Source: Microcebus murinus
Lineage: Eukaryota; Chordata; Mammalia; Primates; Cheirogaleidae
Reading direction: 5' to 3'
Assembly: GCF_040939455.1 (NCBI RefSeq)
Contig: NC_134117.1
Coordinates: 61,712,501-61,776,500, forward strand
Length of the DNA stretch: 64,000 nucleotides
The position numbers and the translations under genes were made by a program. The notes under the pieces were generated by a model. It was not told where the DNA came from and ran no database searches. It worked only from the letters and a program-made list of their open reading frames with translations. Below, in pieces: positions 50,049 to 62,339 of this stretch. Within the stretch, counting starts at the first letter, position 1, and each line of letters begins with the position of its first letter.

Positions 50049-50637
50049 CACTAAAGAGAAATCCTAAGAGATAAGCACATTTACGTGAAATGTGTCCACT
50101 TTCACGGACTTCTTCAGTGGAAAGGGCCATTAAAGACAGGCTCCCTCTATATGTCCATCTCCCTCAGAGGCCATGTGATCCATTCTTCCTTTTTACATCA
50201 TAATATTCCTATTTAAACGTAGACCCTGCTCAGTACATACCCATCTACTCAAAAACAAAACTGTCCTCCTTTGATCTGAACATTTGTTAGGTTCACAGTA
50301 TACAAAGAGAAACATGAACAACATACATGAAACAAGACAAACATGAGATCTGGAAAATAGAAAATATGAGATAATTTTCCACTTTTGATGACATGAAATA
50401 CTCTACTTCATTATTATAAGTCCAAAAATCTGCATCTGATTGCTACTGGATAGCAATTCAACTGGAAAACTTTATTAGGTACCTAGTAAAGAAAGCCCAG
50501 CATTACTACTTCCTTCCTAAGGGAAGGCAAAGTGATGGCCACCCATGTTTAACTATATTGTCCTATCTCATAATAGGGGGAAACTGTGGGTTTTACTTAT
50601 GCAAGCTTGGTGTGGAAGGGAGTTGACATGGATGTGA
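50049..50637. other. Unassigned interval
   Basis: AT-rich, with no exon or repeat recognised. It includes the short stretch downstream of the stop at 50638, without a clear AATAAA on the minus strand nearby. Confidence 0.35.
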
Positions 50638-51043
50638 TTAATGACTAGAAATCATTAAACACGAGTTCGGTTTCACTGTTTCTCCATCTGCCCCAGTCCC
50701 TGTAAGCCCATCAACAACCTCTTCTAGTTTTGCAATGAAGTCTGAAGGCTTCCAGCATTAAAACATTGACATATGAAAGATCCATGTAACTCTGTATCCC
50801 ACGAGGTTGAATTTTCGTTTGAAATTAGTAGTGCATTTATGCAACATATATGATTTTGACCCTGAATGGCAGTGACTGGCTGGGCAAAGATAAAGTGCTT
50901 CTTGAGTGAAATGAATCCAGAACACCCCACAGAATCTCCCATGCTAGAGATCTGAAATTTATCCTTGTGTCCCCCTGACAGATCCTTTGATGTGGCAGAT
51001 ACTCTGCTATCCTGGGTCACTATCCTACCTTGTATTTTTTCTT
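50638..51043 (-). pseudogene. Probable terminal coding exon of an unknown gene, with a one-base frameshift
   Basis: On the minus strand a long pyrimidine tract and acceptor (gatttctttttaag) open a frame starting at 51043. It runs through SMGDSVGCSGFISLKKHF and SFICQCFNAG, then hits a stop after about 50724. A one-base shift near 50745 restores a sensible frame (SDFIAKLEEVVDGLTGTG) ending at a TAA (50638-50640). The two halves look like one diverged exon broken by a deletion or sequencing error. I cannot name the protein. Confidence 0.45.
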
Positions 51044-53146
51044 CTTAAAAAGAAATCAGACAATAAAAATCCATCAGACATGTAAAAAAAAAAAAAAAGA
51101 AAAAAAAAAAGAAATCAGGCATTTCGCTACAAGGAGACATCCCTCCAGTCTTTTGACTGTGATACTCACCAGGGTATCAGAGATGAATAAAGTCATTAAC
51201 ATTCCCATTCTCTACAGCATTTTATCACTCTTCAGAGAGTCTGGCTCATGTGTTCAAGTGCTCTGCCTGATGGTGAGGGAATTAGAGTAGTTAATCGGCT
51301 GAATATCTGTAATATTCACATGTAGTAGGTGCTACCTCTAAAGCATTCTGTGAGCCTTAGAGAGGTGAAGCTGTTCAAGTTTTCTAGAACTCATCAGGTA
51401 GGGCAAGGCAGACACAGAAATAATAAACTAGACAGTAGCTTCTTACACAGTGCAAATGAAATGCTGGGGAGGAGCAGAGAAAGCAACTGCAGATGCATCC
51501 TGAACAGAAAGGGCCGGGGGAGAGACTAAGAAGCATCAACATGGACAGGAGGACCATGGAGAGGTGGGGAAATAACCAAGGACATGGCACCACAGTGAAC
51601 CAGCATGACGGGGACAGCAAAGAATAAGGACCTCACAAGGTCATTCCTGAATTTTAACACAATCATATAGAAACACTTTCAATAGAATAATCTATAGAAA
51701 TGATTTCAATAGACTAAAAGGGGAAATAGGAGCTCTACTTGACTAAACGCAGTTACCAGATGAGATTGTATCTTATTCTAGTTATCAATTTAGCAATAGT
51801 GTGGATAATTGTACTAAACCCATAGATTCGTTCTTTCAGTATTAGCAGTATGATTTTTAGTAATGTTTATGGAAAAATAACATGACTAAATTGCATAGAA
51901 ATTTTAAGAGGCAAACTGAGCCATAGAGTACAATAAAAAATCATATCAAAGAAATAAATACCAAGACAAGAGAACTTTGGTTAAAATAATAAACATAATT
52001 TAAATGTGATGTATATTCACACACATATCAAATACATGTTTGCTGTGATGGAGATTATAAAAATATTTGAGATGTTAAAATTTATAGGAATGGAATTATA
52101 TCAATAACAAAATGTTCAAATAATAATGTATTAATAAATGTCACCACTATCTTTGACTCATGGGGTGTAATCAGAATGCAACATTATCTCTCACTGTAAC
52201 TTTTCAATTACATATTCATGTACTCATCTGCCCCAGGCTGGGAACATGATTCTCGAGTTATAAAAAGCTGTGCTGTTGCTTAAACTGACAAAGCCATGAC
52301 ACAGAATGCCAGCCCAATACAATCATATAAATGCCCGAAAGTCAGCGTCAGTCAGCTGGGCAGTGCTGCAGGCAGGCCACCTGCGGGGAGGGTGGACAGC
52401 AGACATGCTCCTTTTCTTCTTCCCTGCTTCATTGCGTACATCCTCCCTCAGCAGCCTAAACGTGGTGGTATGGTTTCTGATCCTGCCACGGTCACAAGGG
52501 CAGAGAGTGGTTGAGTTCTTATCTGCCTGGCACTGCTGTGAGGTGATTTTCAGCAGTTTGGATATGGCATTCGTTTTAGAGCTGCCCCTCTCAGGGGCTC
52601 TTCCGTGCCCACCCCTGTTCCCACCTGCAACGACCTTGGCCTGAGCAAATGCCCTGCACTCTGGCCTTTCTTTCCTCTGAGCTCCTAAGGACACCAGAGG
52701 CCCACGTTGGCTTGTCCTGTTCTGAAGCCTGTTTACACCCTTAACAGGGCCTTTGTCATAGGATCTCAAATAAGTACCCCATCCCCACAATGCCTCTCTT
52801 GCTCTTTTGCACTTGACCAGCATTTGGTCATCTGTAAATATGCAAATATTCTTTGCAAAAACAAATGCTGAGAGTGCAGACTAGACTCCACTGACTCAAG
52901 TCAACTAAGAAAGGGAGGAGAAATATTTGAATGCACAATTCTCAGGCAGATATACAAATGACCAATAGCACAGGAGAAGATGCTCAACATGACCAGTCAC
53001 TAGGAAAATGATCTAATGGGGATGGCATTAACATTTTGGCAAGAAGAATTTAAATGTCAATGATATAAGATGCCATTTCATATTCAATAGAAGAGCTCTC
53101 TCCCTTCACAGAATATTCAATAGAATGAACATAGTCAAAAAGGCAG
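51044..53146. other. Unassigned interval
   Basis: Contains an A-rich tract (51083-51111), AT-rich sequence, and a GC-richer patch (52300-52800). A 166-codon minus frame in that patch has no splice or motif support. Confidence 0.35.
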
Positions 53147-53438
53147 GCCAAGCCTGATGGCTCCTGCCTATAATCCTAGCACTCTAGGAGGACAAGGTGG
53201 GAGGATCGCTTGAGCTCAGGAGTTGAAGGCCAGCCTGAGCAAGAGCAAGACCCCATCTCTACAAAAAACAGAAAAATTACCTGGGCATGGTGGTGTGTGA
53301 CTGTAGTCCCAGTTAATGGGGAGGCTGAGGCCGGAGGATTGCTTGGGCCCAGGAGTTTCGGTTGCAGTGTGCTATGATGATGCTACTGCATTCTACTGGG
53401 CTGACACAGTGAGAGTATGTGTCCACAAAAAAAAGATA
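53147..53438 (+). mobile_element. Alu SINE
   Basis: Diverged dimeric Alu from ggccaagcctgatggctcct to an A-rich tail (53427-53438). Confidence 0.85.
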
Positions 53439-54388
53439 AAAGAGAAAAGGCAGACTATAAGAAATACTGCAAATATGTATAAGTGTAAAGTTACAGTTTC
53501 TCCACGTCATTTCACTTCCAATTTCTTCCCCTCAAGAACAATTGGAATTCTTTGGCATCTCAAGTCTCATAGGTCAGTCAAGGTTCTGCTAGATTCTTGT
53601 GCTCTTTTGCATGAATTTTCAAGATACATTTTGCTCTTTCATATGAGTCCCAAATAAAAAGCAGATATGTAAGAAGTAGAAACTGCAGGAGAGGCATAAA
53701 ACCACAGTCAATGGGAGAAAATATAAAAATGTTATGTACCTAGATAATGGAAAATCTATTGGCATATAACCCCATTTAAAAGCTTGGTTCTACAGTAGAG
53801 AGAATCTGTACATCATAACATGAATATTCAGAACAAGAGAATAAACATTCAGTGAAGGGACAGAGCTCTTCGTCTCAAACACGGTCTAGACCTTTTCCGT
53901 TATAGAAACTTTCCATGTCCTCAACTGCTCTAAAGCATTCCTTCTACTCCTCTGAATTAGTCAAAACCTGGCTCTCTCCTGCTGATCCTGCTTTCCCTAA
54001 GTCCTCTCAGGTGTAATCTATTCACTCTCACCCCAGCTGTTTCAGGGTGAAGAAGTGAGCTCTTTGTTCCCACCACCACTCCCAGACCATGTCTAACCCC
54101 ACCTCTTGTCTAAAGCGCTACTCCTTCCAAGTCCAGAACCATCTGACTAGAGACCTATCCAAGTCCCTTCATGTGCCATCTAACAAATACCCTCATTATA
54201 TTCCCATTCACCAAAGACTTTGGAACTGACCCTGGTCTTCCTCTTCATGCCAAGCCCTGCCTTAATGAATGGGGAACTTCAACATCCAAACCTCTCCACC
54301 ACACTCCACACCCACACATCTAACTTGAAATCTTTACCAAAGTACCTCAAATCCAACCTGAACAAAACAGAATTCATGGATCCCCCAT
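53439..54388. other. Old repeat-like interval
   Basis: Pyrimidine-rich wording (ctgctgatcctgctttccct and onward) and the similar 54510-54850 stretch (catgcctggactactgcagt) look like an old LINE or LTR interior. Family not assigned. Confidence 0.35.
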
Positions 54389-54505
54389 GATGGTACATGC
54401 CTAGAGCCCCAGCTACTCCGATGGCTGAGGCAGGAGAATCACTTGTGCCCAGCAGTTCAAATCCAGCTTGGGAAACATAGCAAGACTCCAGCTCTAAAAA
54501 ACATT
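54389..54505 (+). mobile_element. Alu/FLAM-like fragment
   Basis: Partial SINE with ccccagctactccgatggct and 'gaggcaggagaatcactt'. Confidence 0.65.
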
Positions 54506-55170
54506 TAAAAACAACCCTCCCCTTGAACTCATGATCTCCCTACTTGCCAGCCTTAGCCCAGCTTAGTCTCCAGGTTCCTCAGGGAGTGGCACCAACAATT
54601 GTACATGCATGAGGTGGAAATCTTAAAAAGACCTTTAACTTCCCTCAGCCCTCACAACCAGAACATCACAAAAACACACTGATTCTACAATATACACATC
54701 TCTTGAACTCACCATGTTTCTCCATTCCTACTTTCACCAAGCTCATTCAAGCGTCTGTTCTATCATGCCTGGACTACTGCAGTGCTTACTAACTCATCTC
54801 ACTGAATCTACTCTTACTATTCTCACCCTAGGCTGTAATGTGCATTGTACCCAAAGGAACACTTGTTTTGCCTATTCTAAATTCTTAGCACATGCACACT
54901 GGTGGGTGCAAAGCAAATCATCTGTAATATTTCCTGAAAAAACACATGTCAGAATGGGAAACCAGCGACACAGGGAATGAGTAAACAATCTTCCCCTTTA
55001 TACCACTGGTTGTGGTTTTGTAGACAAAGCAATATTGAATTTTTATCACCACAAATATAACTGTTCTTAGCTCATGGTTAGAATAAAATGAAGACCCAGT
55101 TGATGATCAAAGTGCCTCACTGACATATTTAAAGCACTGCTATAATGATGCATCTATTATGTTTCTTTCT

Positions 55171-55494
55171 TTCTTTTTTTTTTTTCTTTTTGAGACAGAG
55201 TCTCTCACTCTGTTCCCCAGGCTAGAGTGCCGTGGCATCAGCCTAGCTCACAGCAACCTCAAACTCCTGGGCTCAAGCGATCCTCCTGCCTCAGTCTCTC
55301 AAGTAGCTGAGACTACAGGCATGGGCCACCATGAGCAGCTACTTTTTTCTATATATTTTTAGTTGTCTGGTTAATTTGTTTCCATTTTCTTCAGTAGAGA
55401 TGGGGTCTTGCTCTTGCTCAGGGCTCAAACTCCTTAACTCAAATGACTTACCTGCCTCTGCCTCCCAGACTGCTAGGATGACAGGCATGAGATA
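55171..55494 (-). mobile_element. Alu SINE (strepsirrhine-type), antisense
   Basis: Poly(T) start, tttgagacagagtctctcac, then gtgccgtggcatcagcctag, the lemur-type right monomer in antisense. Confidence 0.88.
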
Positions 55495-56392
55495 TTATCT
55501 TTCTTTCTTGGAGGGATATTTCTGGTGAACAGAGGGCCTACAGCTTTTACCATTTTCAAGTGCCTATTTAGGAATATTATATATTTATCTTATTTTAATA
55601 AATGAAAAAATAAACATAGAACAATATTTTCATTATCCTTAGAAGGACTCTTCTTTCCTATGCAATGGCAGATTGAGTGTCTGGACTCAGTTTCCCTGTA
55701 TTACTGTAGATCATAACTTCAAGCTATAACCCAAATGATGAAACTAATGGAACAGAAAAGCCTCCCAACACCAACATTTAACAGAGAAAGTACAATCTAA
55801 TATATAAAGGAATAAATATCCTGGCTGAAATGGAAGAAATACAATAGAAAATTGCTTTTAAGCCCCAAGAAATTTCATTGTTCCTCTGAAAGAAGGAAGA
55901 CTGAAATCAATTAGGAAATGTGTGAGCAAGAGAGAAAACTTAAAATCATTTTAATCTAGTTCTGAGTACTCCCTGGAGAACCTGGGTGAGCCACTCTAAA
56001 TACAGAAATCCACAGTCCAGAGTACTGAAGTGCTTCAAGGAGCAACCATGACAGTGTGGGAGTCTGAAATTCATGGACAGCGTAAAGTAAGCAAGCTCAG
56101 AAAGTGGGCTCTTTTTTAGGCCATGTGAAAAGGCTAAAGAATTTACTTTGGCACTTGCTGAACTCATGAAGTCATAGTTAACATCTCACAAGCTAATTCT
56201 GACCTAAGAGAATGCTCTATTTTTGTTATTCAGAGAATAACATTTAGAATACTATTTACAATAAATCACTTCAGATCTACCTGAAATAAGACAAGCAAAA
56301 GTAAATGCTAGTAACTTACAATCAGAAGCATCTCTGAAAGAGACACTTGACCCATAATTTCACACGTGGAAAGGATGAAAATTAGCTATTAC
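55495..56392. other. Unassigned AT-rich interval
   Basis: No gene. A 73-codon minus frame (55946-56167) lacks support. Confidence 0.35.
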
Positions 56393-56466
56393 CTTTTCAC
56401 TGCTTCCAAATCCGGTTAGCATCTGCTTTACTATTTTAGGTGCATTATCAAAATCCCTGGAAGCAC
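56393..56466 (-). CDS. Exon of an unidentified minus-strand gene
   Basis: 74 nt with acceptor attttactttag and donor gtaata. Only one frame is open: phase 1 in, phase 0 out, with 24 codons including ASRDFDNAPKIVKQMLTGFG. It splices in frame with the exon at 58995-59150, where the joining codon is GGT (Gly). Alternating charged and hydrophobic residues suggest a helical protein. I do not recognise the family. Confidence 0.55.
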
Positions 56467-57721
56467 CTAAAGTAAAATAAATTTCAAAACAAATAACTCA
56501 ATTTAAATAATGTCTTTAAACCTACAAACACTATTTTTGAACTAAAGCCATTCTTTCCAGCTACCTGTGGTCATGGGGTCCATTCCAAACACAAGCTCGT
56601 CCGCCACTCTTTCTCCCATGCTAACACATGTCTGTGCAAGCAGCTGGGCTCAACAGCATTCCATCTGTCATGCTCAGGCAACACAAGGACTTGGATAATT
56701 GAAAAATAATCAGATGATAACTAAAGAAGGACCTTCACGTACAGTTCTGAAATAGTGACATTAGAAACCAGAATGATCATTTGGCTCTCACTAAAGTAAA
56801 CACTTACTACCATAATGCTGACTAATGAAAGACACTAAGAGAAATGACTATCAGATGACTGATGGCAAAACAAGCAATGTAGACAACAAAAAATAATTGC
56901 TTACATAGCAAAAATGCATTTTTAAAACAATAAGTGCATAATATGGCAATAGCACTGTCTTCTCCTTAGTTATATAGAAATGTTTAAGATATTTACAACT
57001 GGAAAGACATGATGAGGAAACCTTTACTAAGTGAGAAAAATCTTAGAAAAACTATTGAATCCATTATTAGGACACATAATTTCTCTCTTTTGGGGGAATT
57101 GATCATTTAGACATTTAAGCCTTATAGCTTGCTGCCATTAATCAATTAAATTTTGTAACACACATATGTAACATGAAATATATTAAATCCTTATAATAGT
57201 CTTTTTAATATATATTACTTTAAAACATTTTTAAAAGAAAATGGGCAGAAATCACTCCACAACACATATAATATATATTATAAGTCTAAATAATACTCTT
57301 TATTGAGAGAAAAAAAATCCACAAATGCCTCTATGTGATTTCAAGAGGCTTCAAGGAAGTTAAAGAAGAAGGTATTTAAAAACATAAGAAGTAGGTGAAT
57401 TCTTTTTATAAATGTTTTTATCAGCAATTGCCTACATAACCTTCTGGAGGGCTTGATTTGAGAACAAAACAAGAAACTACAAAAAATTTGCATGTCCAAC
57501 GGTTGGCCCTCATGTCATGGTTGTAGCTTTGTTGATAGGTGTCGCATCTTCTGTGCAATATGCAATAATAGCACCACCAGATTGGTGTGATGGTTTGATT
57601 TTGGTTATCAATTTCCACACTTCCTCCCTCAGACCCTCTGCTAAATATTTAATTGAGCAAAATACTGCATTAAAAGGGAGCATTTCAATCAATGAAACCC
57701 ATTTTCCTTTCCAAATCAAAT
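56467..57721. other. Unassigned AT-rich interval with a weak exon-like frame
   Basis: 57510-57719 on the minus strand has an open frame after a tttaatgcag acceptor but no donor before its stop. Left uncalled. Confidence 0.35.
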
Positions 57722-58025
57722 ACAGTCAGACCTCCTTATCCATGGGTTCCTCATACATCGATTCAACCAACTGGGGATTGAAAATATAGGGGAAAATCAG
57801 TAAAAAACATACAAATAAAATACAGGATAGCAACAAGTTGCACAGCATTTACATGGTATTAGGTATTATATGCAATCTAGAGATGATGTAATGAATTTGG
57901 GGGAATGAGCAGAGGTTATATACATAAAGTCTGCCACTCTGCATAAGAGACTTGAGCCGCCCTGAATTTTGGTGTCCACAGGGGTTCCTGGAACCAGTCC
58001 CTCCCACAGATACTGAGGGATGGAT
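57722..58025. mobile_element. MER2 (Tigger-type, Tc1/mariner) DNA transposon
   Basis: Begins cagtcagacctccttatcca and ends with agatactgagggatgga. Internal wording 'aagagacttgagccgccctg' and 'ggttcctggaaccagtccct' is typical of MER2. It is flanked by TA. Confidence 0.8.
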
Positions 58026-58579
58026 GAATGTATCTGATATGGGATTAATCTTAAAAAAAATCATTCTCCTTAAAGTCATTTTAGAGTAACATAATTTAAT
58101 ATTATTCATAAATATTTTGAACAGAGTAAAGGTTTTTGAAAAAGAAAATGGGTAGAATTCACTCCACAACACAGCAAACTATAACAATTTGCAACTACAA
58201 ACCACAGCTGTCAGAACTATCATCTTAATCCTTACATCGAAAGGGATGGAATAATTCTATTTTATAAAATAAACTTGCTATTTAATAAGAAAGTCCTATG
58301 TAAGCAGCTGTTAAGACAATCTGAAATTTAAAATAAAAATTAAAGAAAGAATAATTAAAACTAGCCAGCCTTTCTAACGGCAATATTGGACAAGAGGAAA
58401 TGCCTGGGGACCCCGTGCCTGGTCACAAGTATAATTATATAAACAACCGGAATATATTTGCTCTTTAAGAAGCCTAATTTTGTCGTTTTCAAGAATATAT
58501 TTTCATGTTCCGATAACCTTTCCTTTTTTAACCTCTCTCTTCAGTCAGATGAAAAGGTCTTCTAAGAAGAACTAATGGG

Positions 58580-58815
58580 CGTAACGCTGTGAACGCCCAA
58601 GGGCCTGCCACCTGCCAGTGTCCCACCTGCACTCTTGTCTCTTCAACACCGCGGTGTCCAGCCACAGGCCTCAGGCCTCCTCCTGGGCACCTGTCCCCCT
58701 CATGGCTGCCCAGTAGACCAGCCCAGCAAGAGAGGGGACCAGCCGGGCTCAGGACACCTCAGGGAGCGTCTCGGAGCGGCGGTTCCACCATTCGGATCTC
58801 AGGCCAACGCCAGGG
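58580..58815. other. GC-rich island inside AT-rich DNA
   Basis: About 235 bp of high GC with several CpGs, sharply bounded by AT-rich sequence. An open plus-strand frame (58589-58873) has no family match. It could be an exon, a decayed CpG island, or an inserted retrocopy. No target duplication was found. Confidence 0.4.
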
Positions 58816-58994
58816 CTGCGTGAAGTTATTTATTGCAACATGTATGTACTCAGGCAGGAAGGTTTTAGATTAAGTTTAGATTCAGATGAGATTCAACACA
58901 GCTTTCGCTGTCTAAATAGCATATTTGCCAAGAAAATAATTTATTATCTAATAAATGAAAAGTAAAGGTAGAAAAAAACATAAAGAAAACCTAC

Positions 58995-59150
58995 CCATTA
59001 GCATTTTGTCTTTGGAAAAATCAAGTTTCTTCATGGTAACCATTTCTTTTCTATCAACAGTGGCCTTCAATGCAGTTTGGTTCACAGGATTCTGCAACTC
59101 TGTCCCAGGAAAGCCAATAGGACCTCGAGCTGTGATTTCTGGATGAACAG
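58995..59150 (-). CDS. Exon of an unidentified minus-strand gene
   Basis: 156 nt with acceptor tttttacattag and donor gtaggt, phase 1-1. The 51 codons include VHPEITARGPIGFPG and, further on, TMKKLDFSKDKMLM. The frame is open and splices cleanly to the exon at 56393-56466. The Lys/Asp-rich tail suggests a coiled or disordered protein. Family unknown. Confidence 0.6.
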
Positions 59151-59461
59151 CTAATGTAAAAAGACAACATAACACTAAAAGTCCAAAACAGCTAAAACAA
59201 AGCACTTCACAAAGAACTCACATGACAAAGGAAAAAAGAAAACAGCTATTCTGAGCTATAAGTTAAAATATTTACCTTGAAACTCAAAGAAACTTAATTC
59301 ATTAAAATTCTTAGGGAAAGGAGCCCAAAAATGCCACCAAAATGGGTATTGGGACAAATCACAAACATGCTTAAATTTAGATAAGTTTATGGAGGAAAAA
59401 GCAATGTGGAGCTACCTAATATGAATTAGAAACTTCAGATATGCCCTTTATCTTTTCTGTT

Positions 59462-59602
59462 TTTCTTTTTTCTTTCTTTTTAAATATAGAGATGGGGGTA
59501 GCTCTTGCTCAGGCTGGTCTCAAACTCCTGAGGTCCAAGGATCCTCCCGCCTTGGCCTCTCAGAGTGCTGGGATTACAGGCATGAGCCACTGTGCTTGGC
59601 CA
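59462..59602 (-). mobile_element. Alu monomer fragment, antisense
   Basis: Wording cttgctcaggctggtctcaa, then ttacaggcatgagccactgt, then ggcc. Confidence 0.8.
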
Positions 59603-59914
59603 GATATGCCCTTTATCCTTACTAGGCTAACCACTCACAGAAACAGCAAACTCACAGATAACATCCTGTTCTCTGAATTACATGCTGAAACACTTTGCAC
59701 ATAAAACCTGCCTTTATGGTAGGAAATGTATTTAATTTTTGAATTGATCCAGCCACCTTTGAAATACTGCATCTGTAAGAGCTTCATTTATTACTCCAGT
59801 CAGTTCCACAGGTTTTGTATTATGGTTTGCTTTCCTCTTTTCTTGTCCCCAAACTGACCTTGTCACGAGCTGCTGTTTCTGGAACTTTTTCTACTGTTCT
59901 GTCTTTTAGACTCA

Positions 59915-60285
59915 TCTTTTAAGCATTTAGTACCACTCGGCCATAAAAAAGGATGAATTAATGCCTCTTGCATCAATTTGGGAGGAACTAGAGACCATCC
60001 TAAGTGAAATGTGTCAAGAATGGAAAAACAGACACCACATGTACACTCTAATAAAATGGCACTAACCGATGGCACACAGGTGCACAGATGACAGTACATG
60101 TCACAGGAATCAAGCAGGGGAAGGGGAGAAGGGGGCAAGAAAATCCACCTAACGGGTACAAGGAACACTATTCAGGTGACGGGCACATTTACAACCCTGA
60201 CTCAAGCTATGTATCAAAAACATTTGTACTCTCCTAAGATTTGAAACAAAAAACATTTAAAAAATAATAAAATAAATCCATAAAT
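59915..60285 (+). mobile_element. L1 3' end (truncated)
   Basis: Starts ccataaaaaaggatgaatta, close to the L1 ORF2 end and 3' UTR, and terminates in an A-rich tail (aaaaaataataaaataaat). 5'-truncated. Confidence 0.75.
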
Positions 60286-60702
60286 CTTTTATTTTGTGAT
60301 TTTCTCCACCCAAAGTCTTCTCTGCTTCTGCAACTTGAGAAATGTTCAATTTTATTTTATCCTGGTGATAATTTATATCAGAAATTTTAAGACTTTTACT
60401 CTAGCAAAAGCCAACCCTAGAGGGCCAAAACTTTATTTTGTTAACTGCTGTATCTCCTGTGCCTACCCCCTGCCTGGAGACACATAAGTGTTCATGAATG
60501 GACAGACCCACACTGTGCAGCCATTGCAATTACTCTGCCACAAAGCAATGATGGTGAAGGCTGTTCAAGGTCTATTGCTAAGTGAAGAAAAAAATTACAG
60601 AAACTATGCGTAGCGTAGTTTCAAACTAAAATTACAAACAAATAATTAATTTTTATTAAAATAAAAGTTAGAGATATATGCAAAAGTTAGAGATATAAAA
60701 AC

Positions 60703-60739
<37 letters not shown>

Positions 60740-61020
60740 ATCTTCAAATATTATCTGTCTCAGTACTCTAAAAGAAACCTTTCTTTGGAATCAGAATTCA
60801 AAGCAATAGATTCTCTTCAATATACACTAAGGAACAGACTTGTAAAATGATGTGTAAATGGTGGAAAAGGACATAAAACTGAACTGGTCATTTAATACAT
60901 TTATCATATGAGGACCAGAAACAGGGTCGATGGATATTTTGCCATTTTATAGATATAATAATGTTTATACTGTAGAATTAGACTTATGCTTATCAAACTG
61001 TATTTATTTTATTTAGATAC
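60286..61020. other. Unassigned interval with (TG)n
   Basis: Contains a (TG)n tract (about 60712-60739) and old-repeat-like AT-rich sequence. No gene. Confidence 0.4.
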
Positions 61021-61103
61021 CATTTCAAAATTTCTTGTTGACCTTTTCCATGTGTCCTTGGAAGTATACTCGCATGTCAGAGCCGCTAGGACATATTCAG
61101 GTG
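61021..61103 (-). CDS. Exon of an unidentified minus-strand gene
   Basis: 83 nt with acceptor cattcttcctttag and donor gtatct. The only open frame gives 27 codons including PEYVLAALTCEYTSKDTW, phase 1 in and phase 0 out. The next found exon (59150) needs phase 1, so either one exon between them was missed or they belong to different genes. Confidence 0.45.
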
Positions 61104-62339
61104 CTAAAGGAAGAATGCAAAAAGAGAACATCCATTAATAACTGGACCATGCTGGAGTTCAAGTTAAACACGGCTGACACACTAAAGACATGATTGGGAA
61201 GATAATGACAGCCAGAGACTAGGTCAATGTTTGAACAAAAATGTTACCTCCTTTGAAATGATACCTCCTTTGAAAACATGGCTCAATTAACAGTCTCAAT
61301 AACCAGGAGGCAGAACAAAGTTCATTTGGATATATACGTGTATGGCACGTCTAGGTAGCACATCTTGGGAAACCAAGACATGCAAGGAAGTCAGGGACGG
61401 AACAAATTATTTTACAACAGACTGCTATGAGAACCACACACCCATCTCCACTGCTAAGTAGCGAATTTTCCACTGGAGTCTCAGGCAAAGGCAAACTACT
61501 CATCAAGTGTTAATGTAAATAATTTCTACAATCAGTGTTACAAGCTGTCTAAACGATTGGAAGTGGGAGTGGACAAAAGGTGATCCCAGGCTCAGGTTTT
61601 TGTCATCTGCTTACAACTACCACTGACTGTGGCAGATTGGAGCCTACAATGAACTGGCACCCTTCTGGGTCTTGGAATGTGGTTCAGCAAAATCCTAAAA
61701 AGGCATTTTAACATCTTAACTTTAAGTTTAAAATCCATGTAAATGTTACAATCTACCCTATGACATCTGTGTGCGCTTTAGTATACAAAATAACATTTTA
61801 AAGTAATTGTTGTCTGGTAAAAGGACACCTCCAGAATAGAAGATACAGCAGGTTTTACCCAGTTGCTTCAAATCCCCCCACAGTCCCAGGCTGTGACTCT
61901 CCAGTTTAAGCTGGTCAGTTGGGTCCTTCCGGGGCTGGCTGTGGGAGGCTTTAAGCAGCAAGCCATCGAGTTTAGACTTCACACTGTAGGAAACTGGCAA
62001 GTCATGAGAACATTGGAAAAAGAGGGACCAAATTGCAACGTGTTGGAAACACTAAGCCAGAAACAGTGTGAAGGATGGTTTGGGGGGAAGAGATGAGAAA
62101 AAAAGCAAACAAGTTAGCCCATGCAGGAAAACAGGCAATGCCATGGGAAGTGGAGCACAAGAGGCAGTAGGAAGGGACAGGACAGAGGCAGTTAGCACCA
62201 GGCTGTGAGTCCTGTCCCTGCCTCCCCTGTCTCCCCCCCAGGGGCTTGTGTTTTGACAGCCACTCTGCCAACACTGGACTCAGGCTGGGCCTAGTGAGGG
62301 CCAAGGGCTTTGGCCTCCTGGAGGTTCAGGGACAAGCAC
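61104..62339. other. Unassigned interval
   Basis: No gene or repeat family recognised. Open frames near 61758-62300 are short and unsupported. Confidence 0.35.
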
